A DNA stretch of 5,664 bases from Campylobacterota bacterium (GTDB taxonomy: Bacteria; Campylobacterota; Campylobacteria; Campylobacterales; Sulfurospirillaceae), in assembly GCA_009930355.1 (NCBI GenBank), contig RZYK01000137.1, positions 1 to 5,664 on the forward strand. Reading direction: 5' to 3'. The stretch's first letter is position 1. The number at the start of each line of letters is the position of its first letter. The translations under genes were made by a program, and so were the position numbers. Positions 1-5,559 of the stretch are shown here, one piece after another. Under the pieces are notes generated by a model, which saw only the letters and a list, made by a program, of their open reading frames with translations, made no database searches and was not told where the DNA came from.

Positions 1-297
1 CAAGCAGGTTTTGGTCCTTTGCTAAACCGACGACTTGATACGATTGATTTGGCACGAAAATGCATAGAAGCTCCCAAATATGGTTTAAGTGCATTGGCTG
101 AGCATTTAGGGATTAACTTTGAAAACCATCACCGAGCTTTATGTGATGCTAAAGCAACGACAGAAGTTTTATTGCATATTTTTCATCATCTCCCCAATGA
201 AGTGCAAACCATAGAGCAACTCATCGCTTTTAGCCGACCCCAACAACAACGAAAAAAGAAAAAAGAGAAAAAAACTACGCCTGATACATCGCTTTAA
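1..297 (+). CDS. DnaQ-type 3'-5' exonuclease, C-terminal part (5' end outside window)
   Basis: The reading frame is open from base 1 (QAGFGPLLNRRLDT...) and ends at TAA 295-297, so about 98 residues of the C-terminus are present and the real start lies upstream. The fragment carries the last part of a DEDDh exonuclease fold: the conserved LDTIDLAR segment, then a Y-x-L-x-x-L-A-x-x-L-G-I helix, then HHRALCDAKAT, which supplies the Exo III motif H-x4-D (fragment residues H44 and D49). Proteins of this family remove 3' nucleotides using two metal ions and act as the proofreading epsilon subunit of DNA polymerase III or as stand-alone repair exonucleases. The Exo I (DxE) and Exo II motifs would lie upstream, so the exact subfamily cannot be fixed. 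The protein ends in a very basic QQQRKKKKEKK tail encoded by three A-runs, which may be a flexible nucleic-acid-binding tail. The 3' end overlaps the convergent carbonic anhydrase-like gene by 23 nt. Confidence 0.85.
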   Translation, partial: QAGFGPLLNRRLDTIDLARKCIEAPKYGLSALAEHLGINFENHHRALCDAKATTEVLLHIFHHLPNEVQTIEQLIAFSRPQQQRKKKKEKKTTPDTSL

Positions 298-802
298 AGT
301 TCACGTAATTGCGAGCGGACTGATAAAGCGATGCTACCTCTTCATCACTGAGTTCACGAATACACTTTGCAGGATTGCCCATAATCAAAGAGCGTGGTGG
401 AAACACTTTGTTTTTCGTGACCAAAGCATTCGCTCCTACAATCGATTCTTTTCCAATAATCGCACCATCTAAAATGGTAGCACTCATCCCTATCAAACAC
501 GCATCTTCAATGGTACATCCATGCAACATCACCCGATGGGCAATGGTACAATCATCACCAATCGTTGTGGCAAAGCCGTCACTTTTATCTTCTTGTGTGT
601 AGTGGGTTACATGAATCATGCTTAAGTCTTGAACGGAGGTACGTTTGCCAATGCAAATGGCATTAACATCTCCTCGAATGACCACACCAAACCAGATAGA
701 ACTCTCTTCATCAATGCGAACATCTCCGATGATGTCCGCACTAGGAGCTACAAAAACACTGCTGGCAATTTCTGGTTTAAGTCCTTGAAGCTCCATAATC
801 AT
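275..802 (-). CDS. Gamma-class carbonic anhydrase-like protein (left-handed beta-helix hexapeptide-repeat protein)
   Basis: This 175-aa protein is full length for the YrdA/CamH branch of gamma carbonic anhydrases. Hexapeptide repeats (I-G-D/K-x-x-x steps) run from about residue 22 to 147, giving a left-handed beta-helix that normally trimerises with metal sites between subunits. The catalytic set of the Cam prototype is recognisable: R43-x-D45 (RGDVNAI), Q58-D59, and metal ligands H64, H89 and H94. The final M-G-N-P-A-K element and a C-terminal helix are present. H64 to H89 is 25 residues against 36 in Cam, so the acidic loop with the proton-shuttle glutamate is absent. Family members catalyse reversible CO2 hydration, but many short-loop forms show little or no measured activity, so the activity here is an inference. 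The start at 802 is preferred over the ATG at 796 because AAGGAG sits 7 nt before it. The gene begins 1 nt after the ppk1 stop, which points to co-transcription. Stop TAG is at 277-275. Confidence 0.88.
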   Translation of the reverse strand: MIMELQGLKPEIASSVFVAPSADIIGDVRIDEESSIWFGVVIRGDVNAICIGKRTSVQDLSMIHVTHYTQEDKSDGFATTIGDDCTIAHRVMLHGCTIEDACLIGMSATILDGAIIGKESIVGANALVTKNKVFPPRSLIMGNPAKCIRELSDEEVASLYQSARNYVNFKAMYQA

Positions 803-803
803 T

Positions 804-2921
804 CTAACTCTCCTTAAAGAGACGGCGTGCGAGCTTCTCAGCTTTATGCGAGGTGTTGTCTTTCTTTTGCGCTTTGTAGATTTTATTCATATAATCTTCT
901 AAAATCGTATGGTTGTTAATGGCTTTTTCATCTGCATTTGGAAAAGAAGGTGTGTACTCACCATCGTTTCCTAACGTCCATGCAAGGACGTTATCATTCA
1001 GTTGGAGTTGTAAAATTTCAAAGAGTTTTTGCTGTAACGTTTTATCAAAAATAGGCGTCATAAGCTCTAAACGTCGCTCTAAATTTCGTGGCATCCAGTC
1101 CGCACTTGAGATAAACGTAGTGGTAGGCTCTGCATTTTTAAAGTAAAAAATACGGGCGTGTTCTAGGTATTTTCCTACGATGGAACGTACACGAATCGTC
1201 TCACTTATCCCTTCAACACCCGGTCTCAAACAACAGATTCCTCTGGCGATAATATCAATTTGAACCCCTTTTTTTGAAGCGTTGTATAAGGCTTGAATCA
1301 CATCAGGATCAACCAATGAGTTCATCTTGACAATAATGCGCCCCTCGCTACCATAATGAGCTTCGTTATTAATGAGGCTAATGACTTTTGGCTTGATTTG
1401 TGTGGGTGACATTAAAAGGGTGTCAAGTTTTTTATGCTTTGAAAACCCTGATAAAATGTGAAAAAACATCGTGCTGTCTTTGGCAAATTCCTCTTTACAT
1501 GTAAAGAAGCTCGTGTCTGTGTAAACCTTTGCGGTGGCGCCATTGTAATTGCCTGTGCTAAAGTGCATGTAAAATTTCAGCTTGCCATCCTCTTCTTGAC
1601 GAATCACTTGCGCAATTTTAGCGTGAACTTTAAAGCCTGTGATGCCATAGACTACGTGAGCACCTGCTTGCTCTAGCGCTTTTGCCCAGTGTAAATTGTT
1701 CTCTTCATCAAAACGTGCTTTAAGTTCTACCACGGCTGTGACTTGTTTGCCTTCATTTGCAGCGTCAATCAAAGCTTGAACAATTTGTGAGTTTTTCTCT
1801 ACACGGTACAGTGTCATACGAATAGAGATGACTTTAGGGTCTTTGGATGCCTCACGAATCAGTCTTAAAACAGGATCAAAACTCTCATACGGGTGGAAAA
1901 GCAAAACATCGCTTTTATTAATCACTTTAAAAACCGATTCACTGGTATCAAAGGGTGGTAAAATTTTTGAATTGTACGGAGGCAAAGCAAGATGAGAAAA
2001 ATCTTTATTGCCCACAATTTGCCATAAAGCGCCTAGATTTAAAGGGATTTTATAGGTGTAAATATCTTTAAAAAAGATTTGCATGTGTGAATTGAGAAAA
2101 TTTAAAATATCAGGATCAACGCTGTCTTCGATGTTAAGACGAACAAATGCTCCTTTTCGGCGAAGTTTTAAGCCTTGCTCCATCATCATCATAAAATCAT
2201 CCGCTTCTTCTTCTTCGATGACCATATCGGCGTTTCGTGTGACTCTAAACGCAGCAGATGCAACCAATTTATAGCCTAAGAAAATCTCTTCAACATGTTT
2301 CCTAACGATGGTTTCAATAGGCACATAGGTGTTATCGCCTGCTTGAAAAAAGCGTGGTAAAACACGAGGAATACGAATCATGCCGTATTTATAATTCTCT
2401 TCTTCCTCTGCGCTCTCATTATCTTGAAGTTTGACCGCAAGGGAAAAGCTTAGGTTGTTGAGGTGTGGAAAAGGATGCGTAGCATTGACCGCAATAGGCA
2501 CAATGACAGGCAAAATATTGGAAAAAAAGTACTCATCCGAGAGTTTGGCTAGCGCAGGACTTAAATCATCATACGCAGTAATAAAAAGGTTCTCTTTTTC
2601 CAAATCTTTTACGATTTCTTCATAACTACTCTGAATCACCTCTTTTTCACTGGCAAGGTAACTGCGAATTTCTCGTAGCTGATCGAGCGGGGTTTTTTGG
2701 TCGGCTCCTGTTTCAATGACACCTGCACTAAAAAGTTGTTTCAGACCTGCTACACGAATCATATAAAATTCATCAAGGTTGGTGGCATAAATCGCTAAAA
2801 ATTTGAGTCGCTCAAAAAGAGGCAGTTCTTTTTTCATCGATTGTGAGAGTACACGTGTATTAAATTTGAGCCATGAAAGCTCACGGTTTAAGTAAAGGGA
2901 AGAATCCGTTAAATCAGGCAC
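804..2921 (-). CDS. ppk1: Polyphosphate kinase 1
   Basis: This 705-aa protein matches the usual Ppk1 length (E. coli 688). Ppk1 reversibly transfers the gamma-phosphate of ATP to polyphosphate at the inner face of the membrane; in Campylobacter and relatives polyphosphate supports stress survival. The N domain starts with LNRELSWLKFN (11-21) and YATNLDEFY (45-53; N48 matches the ATP-binding Asn45 of E. coli). The head domain spans roughly 110-320. The C1 and C2 domains carry R373 (LYRVE), R403 (ARFDEE), H433 in KVHAK (the autophosphorylated histidine, His435 in E. coli), Y467 (VYTD), R560 (ARG) and H588 in EHARIFYF (His592 in E. coli). No key residue is missing. The start is GTG at 2921-2919, with AAAGGA six nt before it. 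The gene probably has its own promoter in the gap after uvrB and is followed after 1 nt by the carbonic anhydrase-like gene. Residues 474-478 (TCKEE) are encoded by a palindromic repeat word, also present in uvrB. Confidence 0.97.
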   Translation of the reverse strand: MPDLTDSSLYLNRELSWLKFNTRVLSQSMKKELPLFERLKFLAIYATNLDEFYMIRVAGLKQLFSAGVIETGADQKTPLDQLREIRSYLASEKEVIQSSYEEIVKDLEKENLFITAYDDLSPALAKLSDEYFFSNILPVIVPIAVNATHPFPHLNNLSFSLAVKLQDNESAEEEENYKYGMIRIPRVLPRFFQAGDNTYVPIETIVRKHVEEIFLGYKLVASAAFRVTRNADMVIEEEEADDFMMMMEQGLKLRRKGAFVRLNIEDSVDPDILNFLNSHMQIFFKDIYTYKIPLNLGALWQIVGNKDFSHLALPPYNSKILPPFDTSESVFKVINKSDVLLFHPYESFDPVLRLIREASKDPKVISIRMTLYRVEKNSQIVQALIDAANEGKQVTAVVELKARFDEENNLHWAKALEQAGAHVVYGITGFKVHAKIAQVIRQEEDGKLKFYMHFSTGNYNGATAKVYTDTSFFTCKEEFAKDSTMFFHILSGFSKHKKLDTLLMSPTQIKPKVISLINNEAHYGSEGRIIVKMNSLVDPDVIQALYNASKKGVQIDIIARGICCLRPGVEGISETIRVRSIVGKYLEHARIFYFKNAEPTTTFISSADWMPRNLERRLELMTPIFDKTLQQKLFEILQLQLNDNVLAWTLGNDGEYTPSFPNADEKAINNHTILEDYMNKIYKAQKKDNTSHKAEKLARRLFKES
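810..815 (-). promoter_or_regulatory. Ribosome binding site AAGGAG for the carbonic anhydrase-like gene, inside ppk1
   Basis: On the minus strand AAGGAG lies 7 nt before the ATG at 802 and is formed by the Lys-Glu codons that end Ppk1 (KES-stop). It decides the start in favour of 802 over 796, and makes translational coupling to ppk1 likely. Confidence 0.75.
1492..1507. repeat. Palindromic word TCTTTACATGTAAAGA, copy A, inside ppk1
   Basis: This is a perfect 16-nt palindrome lying in frame in the C1 domain of ppk1. It encodes FFTCK, followed by EE, at about residues 472-478. The surrounding 17 nt at 1488-1504 are identical to 3646-3662 in uvrB. The peptide sits where Ppk1 proteins generally have an FT-x-x-x-E-x-x-x-D stretch, so the word appears to replace rather than lengthen the sequence. 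Function is unknown. Confidence 0.85.
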
Positions 2922-2949
2922 GTTTTATCCTTTATAAAAAGTGGCAAAT

Positions 2950-2955
2950 ATTCTA
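2950..2955 (-). promoter_or_regulatory. Probable -10 box of the ppk1 promoter (TAGAAT)
   Basis: On the minus strand TAGAAT matches the sigma70 -10 consensus at 5 of 6 positions. It sits about 28 nt upstream of the GTG start, preceded by a T-rich stretch as is common in epsilonproteobacterial promoters. No convincing -35 box is seen; the closest, TTACCT (2980-2975), is 19 nt away and lies inside the hairpin at 2960-2987. Confidence 0.45.
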
Positions 2956-2959
2956 TCAG

Positions 2960-2987
2960 AAAAATGTTATAAAAAGGTAACATTTTT
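2960..2987. terminator. AT-rich hairpin between uvrB and ppk1, probable terminator of uvrB or operator of ppk1
   Basis: AAAAATGTTA (2960-2969) and TAACATTTTT (2978-2987) are perfect 10-bp inverted arms around an 8-nt loop. Read on the minus strand, the right arm ends in TTTTT, so the element can work as a weak intrinsic terminator 29 nt after the uvrB stop, with the U-run inside the stem. There is only one G-C pair in the stem, which is poor for a terminator. Its position just upstream of the ppk1 -10 box also fits a dimeric repressor site. The sequence alone does not decide between the two. Confidence 0.55.
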
Positions 2988-2998
2988 CCTCTTAATCA

Positions 2999-3014
2999 TC
3001 TTTACATGTAAAGA
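2999..3014. repeat. Palindromic word TCTTTACATGTAAAGA, copy B, just after uvrB
   Basis: This is a perfect 16-nt palindrome identical to copy A. It begins 1 nt after the TAA stop of uvrB and ends about 12 nt before the AT-rich hairpin. In RNA it could form only a 5- to 6-bp stem with a CAUG tetraloop, so it is a poor terminator by itself. The identical word inside two genes argues for a DNA-level role. Confidence 0.85.
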
Positions 3015-3015
3015 G

Positions 3016-4992
3016 TTACGCCTTTTTGAGCTTTTCGATTTGATCCCGCAGTTTGGCGGCTTTTTCAAACTCCAAAATCTTTGCGGCTTCATGCATCGCT
3101 TTGGTGAGTTCGGCGATAATTTTTTTCTTCTCGCTGGGTGGAATTTTATCTTTTTTATCATAGGTGTTGTAAATATCACTATGCTCTTCAAGCTTAAGAT
3201 TTTCATCCATTTTACGTGTCGTGCTCGTTGGGGTAATGCCATGTTCTTGATTAAATGCCTCTTGTAAAGCTCTTCTTCTTAGCGTCGTCTCAATTGCCTT
3301 TTGCATGGAGTCGGTGATTTTCTCCGCAAACATTAAGACCCTGCCATTAAGATTTCGTGCGGCACGTCCCATCGTTTGAATCAAACTCGTCTCTGAGCGT
3401 AAAAATCCCTCTTTATCCGCATCTAAAATCGCCACTAAAGAAACCTCAGGCAAATCCAGCCCTTCACGAAGCAGGTTAATGCCCACCAACACATCAAATT
3501 CGCCCACACGTAAAGAGCGTATGATTTGATTGCGCTCAATGGCGTCAATGTCGGAGTGCATGTATTTGATTTTCATACCCAAATCGGCGTAGTAGCGTGT
3601 GAGCTCTTCTGCCATTTTTTTAGTGAGCACGGTGACAAGGACTTTTTCCTCTTTACATGTAACTTCTTTTATGCGATCAAACAGCGTTTCGACTTGATTT
3701 TTACTGCTTAAAATTTCCACTTCAGGATCAAGCAATCCTGTAGGGCGAATAATCTGCTCTGCCACATTCTCACCGCTGAGTTCTAATTCCAACTCTTTAG
3801 GTGTGGCACTCACAAAGAGATAACGAGGCGCTTTGTTAATAAACTCATCAAACATCAACGGACGGTTATCTAGCGCACTCGGAAGTCTAAAGCCATACTC
3901 CACGAGTACTTCTTTTCGACTTCTATCTCCCGCGAACATGCCTCGAAATTGCGGAAGACTGACGTGTGATTCATCGACGATAACGAGGTACTCTTTATTC
4001 ATCGCCTCAAAGTAGTCAAAAAGCGAGTAGGGTGTCGCCCCTGGCTCAATGCCTGTAAGGTAGCGTGCATAGTTTTCGATGCCTTTGCACATCCCCGTTG
4101 CCCCCATCATCTCCAAATCAAACTCAACCCGTTGCTTGAGGCGTTGGTGTTCGACCAGTTTGTCCTCTTTTTTAAAATAAGCTAAACGCTCGTCCAATTC
4201 TTGCTCAATCAATTTCATAGCCTTTTGAAGCCGCTCATGCCCTACGATAAATTGATTGGCGGCGTAAATGACCACTTTGGGTAAACTTTGGAGTTTTTTA
4301 TTTAAAAAGACATCAAAGTAGTAAATGCTCTCCACTTCATCGCCAAAAAATTCCACCCGAATGGCTTCTTCTTCGTTGTACGCAGGGAAAATATCGACCA
4401 CATCACCACTGACACGAAAACATCCTCTATCAAAAAAGGTGTCATTGCGTTTGTAGCCCATATCTACTAAACGTAAAAGAAGCTTTTTTTGATTAATGCT
4501 CTCACCCTTTTCGATGATTTGCACCATTTTTTTGTACTCGTGAGGATTACCTAAACCATAGTTTGCCGAAACCGATGCCACACAAATCACATCATCGTAA
4601 GAGAGCAGTGAAGCAGTAGCACTGAGTCTCAAACGCTCTAACTCTTCATTAATCGAGCTGTCTTTTTCAATGAACAAATCACTTCTAGGAATGTACGCCT
4701 CAGGCTGATAATAATCGTAATAGCTGATAAAATACTCCACATGATTTTTAGGAAAAAAGCCCTTAAATTCGCTGTAAAGCTGAGCGGCGAGGGTTTTGTT
4801 GTGTGTCATAATCAAGGTGGGCATTTTTAGTTTTTGGATAATCTGCGCCATCGTGTAGGTCTTACCACTGCCAGTCACCCCGATAAGAGTTTGGTAGCGA
4901 TTGCCTTTTTTGATGGAAGCACTGAGTCTTTCAATGGCATGAGGCTGGTCGCCTGAGGGCTGATAAGGACTTTGTAGATAAAATTCGCTCAT
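3016..4992 (-). CDS. uvrB: UvrABC excinuclease subunit B
   Basis: This 658-aa protein is close to the usual UvrB length (E. coli 673). UvrB is the central factor of nucleotide excision repair: UvrA loads it on damaged DNA, it verifies the lesion by strand insertion, then recruits UvrC for incision. All motifs are in order: Walker A GVTGSGKT (38-45), the damage-probing beta-hairpin rich in Tyr (YYDYYQPEAYIP, 91-102), the DExH-type box VDESH (339-343), motif III SATP (395-398), motif V GINLLREGLDLPEV (504-517), motif VI QTMGRAARN (539-547), and the C-terminal UVR domain for UvrC contact (about 622-657). The start is ATG at 4992, giving the standard MSEFYLQSPYQPSGDQP N-terminus. No good Shine-Dalgarno is visible before it, and the leader is short (about 22 nt), so initiation may be inefficient or AT-driven. 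The gene is divergent from the small coiled-coil gene. Residues 445-449 (TCKEE) come from the palindromic repeat word. Confidence 0.98.
   Translation of the reverse strand: MSEFYLQSPYQPSGDQPHAIERLSASIKKGNRYQTLIGVTGSGKTYTMAQIIQKLKMPTLIMTHNKTLAAQLYSEFKGFFPKNHVEYFISYYDYYQPEAYIPRSDLFIEKDSSINEELERLRLSATASLLSYDDVICVASVSANYGLGNPHEYKKMVQIIEKGESINQKKLLLRLVDMGYKRNDTFFDRGCFRVSGDVVDIFPAYNEEEAIRVEFFGDEVESIYYFDVFLNKKLQSLPKVVIYAANQFIVGHERLQKAMKLIEQELDERLAYFKKEDKLVEHQRLKQRVEFDLEMMGATGMCKGIENYARYLTGIEPGATPYSLFDYFEAMNKEYLVIVDESHVSLPQFRGMFAGDRSRKEVLVEYGFRLPSALDNRPLMFDEFINKAPRYLFVSATPKELELELSGENVAEQIIRPTGLLDPEVEILSSKNQVETLFDRIKEVTCKEEKVLVTVLTKKMAEELTRYYADLGMKIKYMHSDIDAIERNQIIRSLRVGEFDVLVGINLLREGLDLPEVSLVAILDADKEGFLRSETSLIQTMGRAARNLNGRVLMFAEKITDSMQKAIETTLRRRALQEAFNQEHGITPTSTTRKMDENLKLEEHSDIYNTYDKKDKIPPSEKKKIIAELTKAMHEAAKILEFEKAAKLRDQIEKLKKA
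3651..3662. repeat. Palindromic word, copy C (12-nt partial CTTTACATGTAA), inside uvrB
   Basis: CTTTACATGTAA keeps a perfect 10-bp palindromic core (TTACATGTAA, 3653-3662) but loses the outer AAGA of the right arm. On the left, identity with copy A continues to give 17 shared nt (3646-3662 versus 1488-1504). On the minus strand it encodes V-T-C-K-E-E in UvrB, the same frame and peptide as in Ppk1, in a poorly conserved segment just before VLVTVLTKKMAEELT. Confidence 0.8.
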
Positions 4993-4993
4993 A

Positions 4994-5023
4994 TTGATAC
5001 TTTTGTGATTATTTTGTTACAAT
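4994..5023 (+). promoter_or_regulatory. Probable sigma70 promoter of the small-gene pair
   Basis: TTGATA (4994-4999) is separated by 18 nt from TACAAT (5018-5023), each matching consensus at 5 of 6 positions. A TGT extended -10 element (5015-5017) precedes the -10 box. Transcription would start near 5030, giving a leader of about 24 nt to the ATG at 5054. The -10 box overlaps that of the opposing uvrB promoter by two bases. Confidence 0.6.
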
Positions 5024-5030
5024 TATACCA
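5022..5030 (-). promoter_or_regulatory. Probable extended -10 promoter of uvrB (TGG-TATAAT)
   Basis: On the minus strand TATAAT is a perfect -10 hexamer with the extended TGn element directly before it. No -35 box is recognisable at 17 nt, which the extended element can compensate for. The start of transcription would be near 5015, leaving a leader of about 22 nt before the uvrB ATG. No LexA-type site was recognised. Confidence 0.6.
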
Positions 5031-5042
5031 ATACAACGCTAA

Positions 5043-5047
5043 TGGAG
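5043..5047 (+). promoter_or_regulatory. Ribosome binding site TGGAG for the coiled-coil gene
   Basis: TGGAG lies 6 nt before ATG 5054 and supports that start over the in-frame ATG at 5075, which has only A-rich sequence with GAAGAAG in front of it. A third ATG at 5050 in another frame stops after three codons. Confidence 0.5.
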
Positions 5048-5053
5048 CTATGA

Positions 5054-5287
5054 ATGTTTGAAGAAGAAAAAAATATGAGTACATTAAGTCAAAAAATTAT
5101 GGAACTTTTGGAACGATATAAAGCCCTACAAGTACAAAATGAAGAGTTACGTCAAGAAGTTGTAAAAGCAAAAGCAATGGCAGAAGCGAAAAATGTACAA
5201 ATTGCAAAACTGGAACATGATTTAATTAACAAAGATGTCAATGCCGATGATTTGCTGAGTAAAATTGAAGCAGTGCTTGGCAAATGA
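5054..5287 (+). CDS. Small coiled-coil protein, ZapB-like in form (function unproven)
   Basis: This 77-aa protein has no signal peptide or membrane segment and is predicted almost wholly helical. From about residue 9 to 60 hydrophobic residues follow a heptad-like pattern (LSQKIMELLERYKALQVQNE, then EELRQEVV, then VQIAKLEHDLI), a typical short coiled coil. The C-terminus DDLLSKIEAVLG looks like a second short helix. The start at 5054 is chosen from the TGGAG site; if 5075 were used the protein would begin MSTLSQK (70 aa). The gene overlaps the next one by ATGA and is divergent from uvrB. In gammaproteobacteria short coiled-coil proteins of the ZapB-like type are encoded directly before zapA, and the same size and order here suggest a cytosolic partner of a FtsZ-ring protein. 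That is inference from architecture; coiled coils are easily confused, and I do not recognise a named family with certainty. Confidence 0.8.
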   Translation: MFEEEKNMSTLSQKIMELLERYKALQVQNEELRQEVVKAKAMAEAKNVQIAKLEHDLINKDVNADDLLSKIEAVLGK

Positions 5288-5502
5288 ATAAAATAACAAT
5301 CAGCCTTGGTGGAAAAGATTTTGATATTAAACTAGAGGGTGATTTTGCGCTCAAATTTGAAGCTGATTTTAAAGAGCAATTTAAAGGAAAAAGTACCATT
5401 GATCCTAAAGAGCTTCTCTTCGCCTATGTGGAGAAGTGCTATGATAATTTTCTTTTAGAAAGCGAAATTAAACACGTGCTTACAAAAATAGAAGAAGTTT
5501 AA
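5284..5502 (+). CDS. Small ZapA-like protein (tentative)
   Basis: This 72-aa soluble protein begins with a beta-hairpin pattern (KITISLGGKDFDIKLE, residues 3-18), then a helix (FALKFEADFKEQF, 21-33), then a longer helix (PKELLFAYVEKCYDNFLLESEIKHVLTKI, about 41-69). ZapA, which binds and bundles FtsZ filaments, has the same order: a short beta part carrying an I-x-I-x-G-x-x-F/Y-x-I pattern, a first helix, then a helix with a leucine-rich stretch followed by Y-E/D. This protein is shorter because the long C-terminal coiled coil of ZapA is missing; the upstream coiled-coil protein could supply that function. Its ATG overlaps the upstream stop (ATGA), with no strong ribosome binding site, so it is probably translated by coupling. 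The ZapA relation is a structural guess, not a recognised match. Confidence 0.8.
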   Translation: MNKITISLGGKDFDIKLEGDFALKFEADFKEQFKGKSTIDPKELLFAYVEKCYDNFLLESEIKHVLTKIEEV

Positions 5503-5541
5503 GTAACACTTTAAAAACAATACTATAAAATGAACTCAATG

Positions 5542-5559
5542 GTCAATAAGTGTATTGGC
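5542..5559. repeat. Short inverted repeat overlapping the last promoter
   Basis: GTCAATA and TATTGGC form a 7-bp stem (one G-U pair) with the loop AGTG. No T-run follows on either strand, so it is not an intrinsic terminator. The right arm overlaps the TTGGCT -35 box of the downstream promoter, so an operator role is possible but unproven. Confidence 0.35.

Noticed and set aside
2292..2299. AACATGTT as a further copy of the palindromic word
   Set aside because: It shares only ACATGT with the word; an 8-nt palindrome is expected by chance in a window this size.
375..2625. Several plus-strand open frames of 60-77 codons opposite the carbonic anhydrase and ppk1 genes
   Set aside because: They are antisense shadows of well-conserved proteins with no ribosome sites or recognisable domains.
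2967..3242. Minus-strand 91-codon frame overlapping the 3' end of uvrB
   Set aside because: It is a frame-shifted reading of the uvrB C-terminus; the in-frame UVR domain is intact and explains the DNA.
2941..3267. Plus-strand open frame of about 108 codons across the end of uvrB
   Set aside because: It is antisense to the conserved UVR domain of uvrB, has no ribosome site, and its product is a low-complexity Phe-rich string.
5498..5515. Imperfect hairpin TTTAAGT/ACTTTAAA at the end of the ZapA-like gene
   Set aside because: It has a bulge, an AT-only base and no T-run, so it is not credible as a terminator.
5524..5529. TATAAA as a second upstream promoter for the stable RNA
   Set aside because: No -35 box at 16-18 nt and no extended -10 element; too weak to list next to the 5555-5583 promoter.
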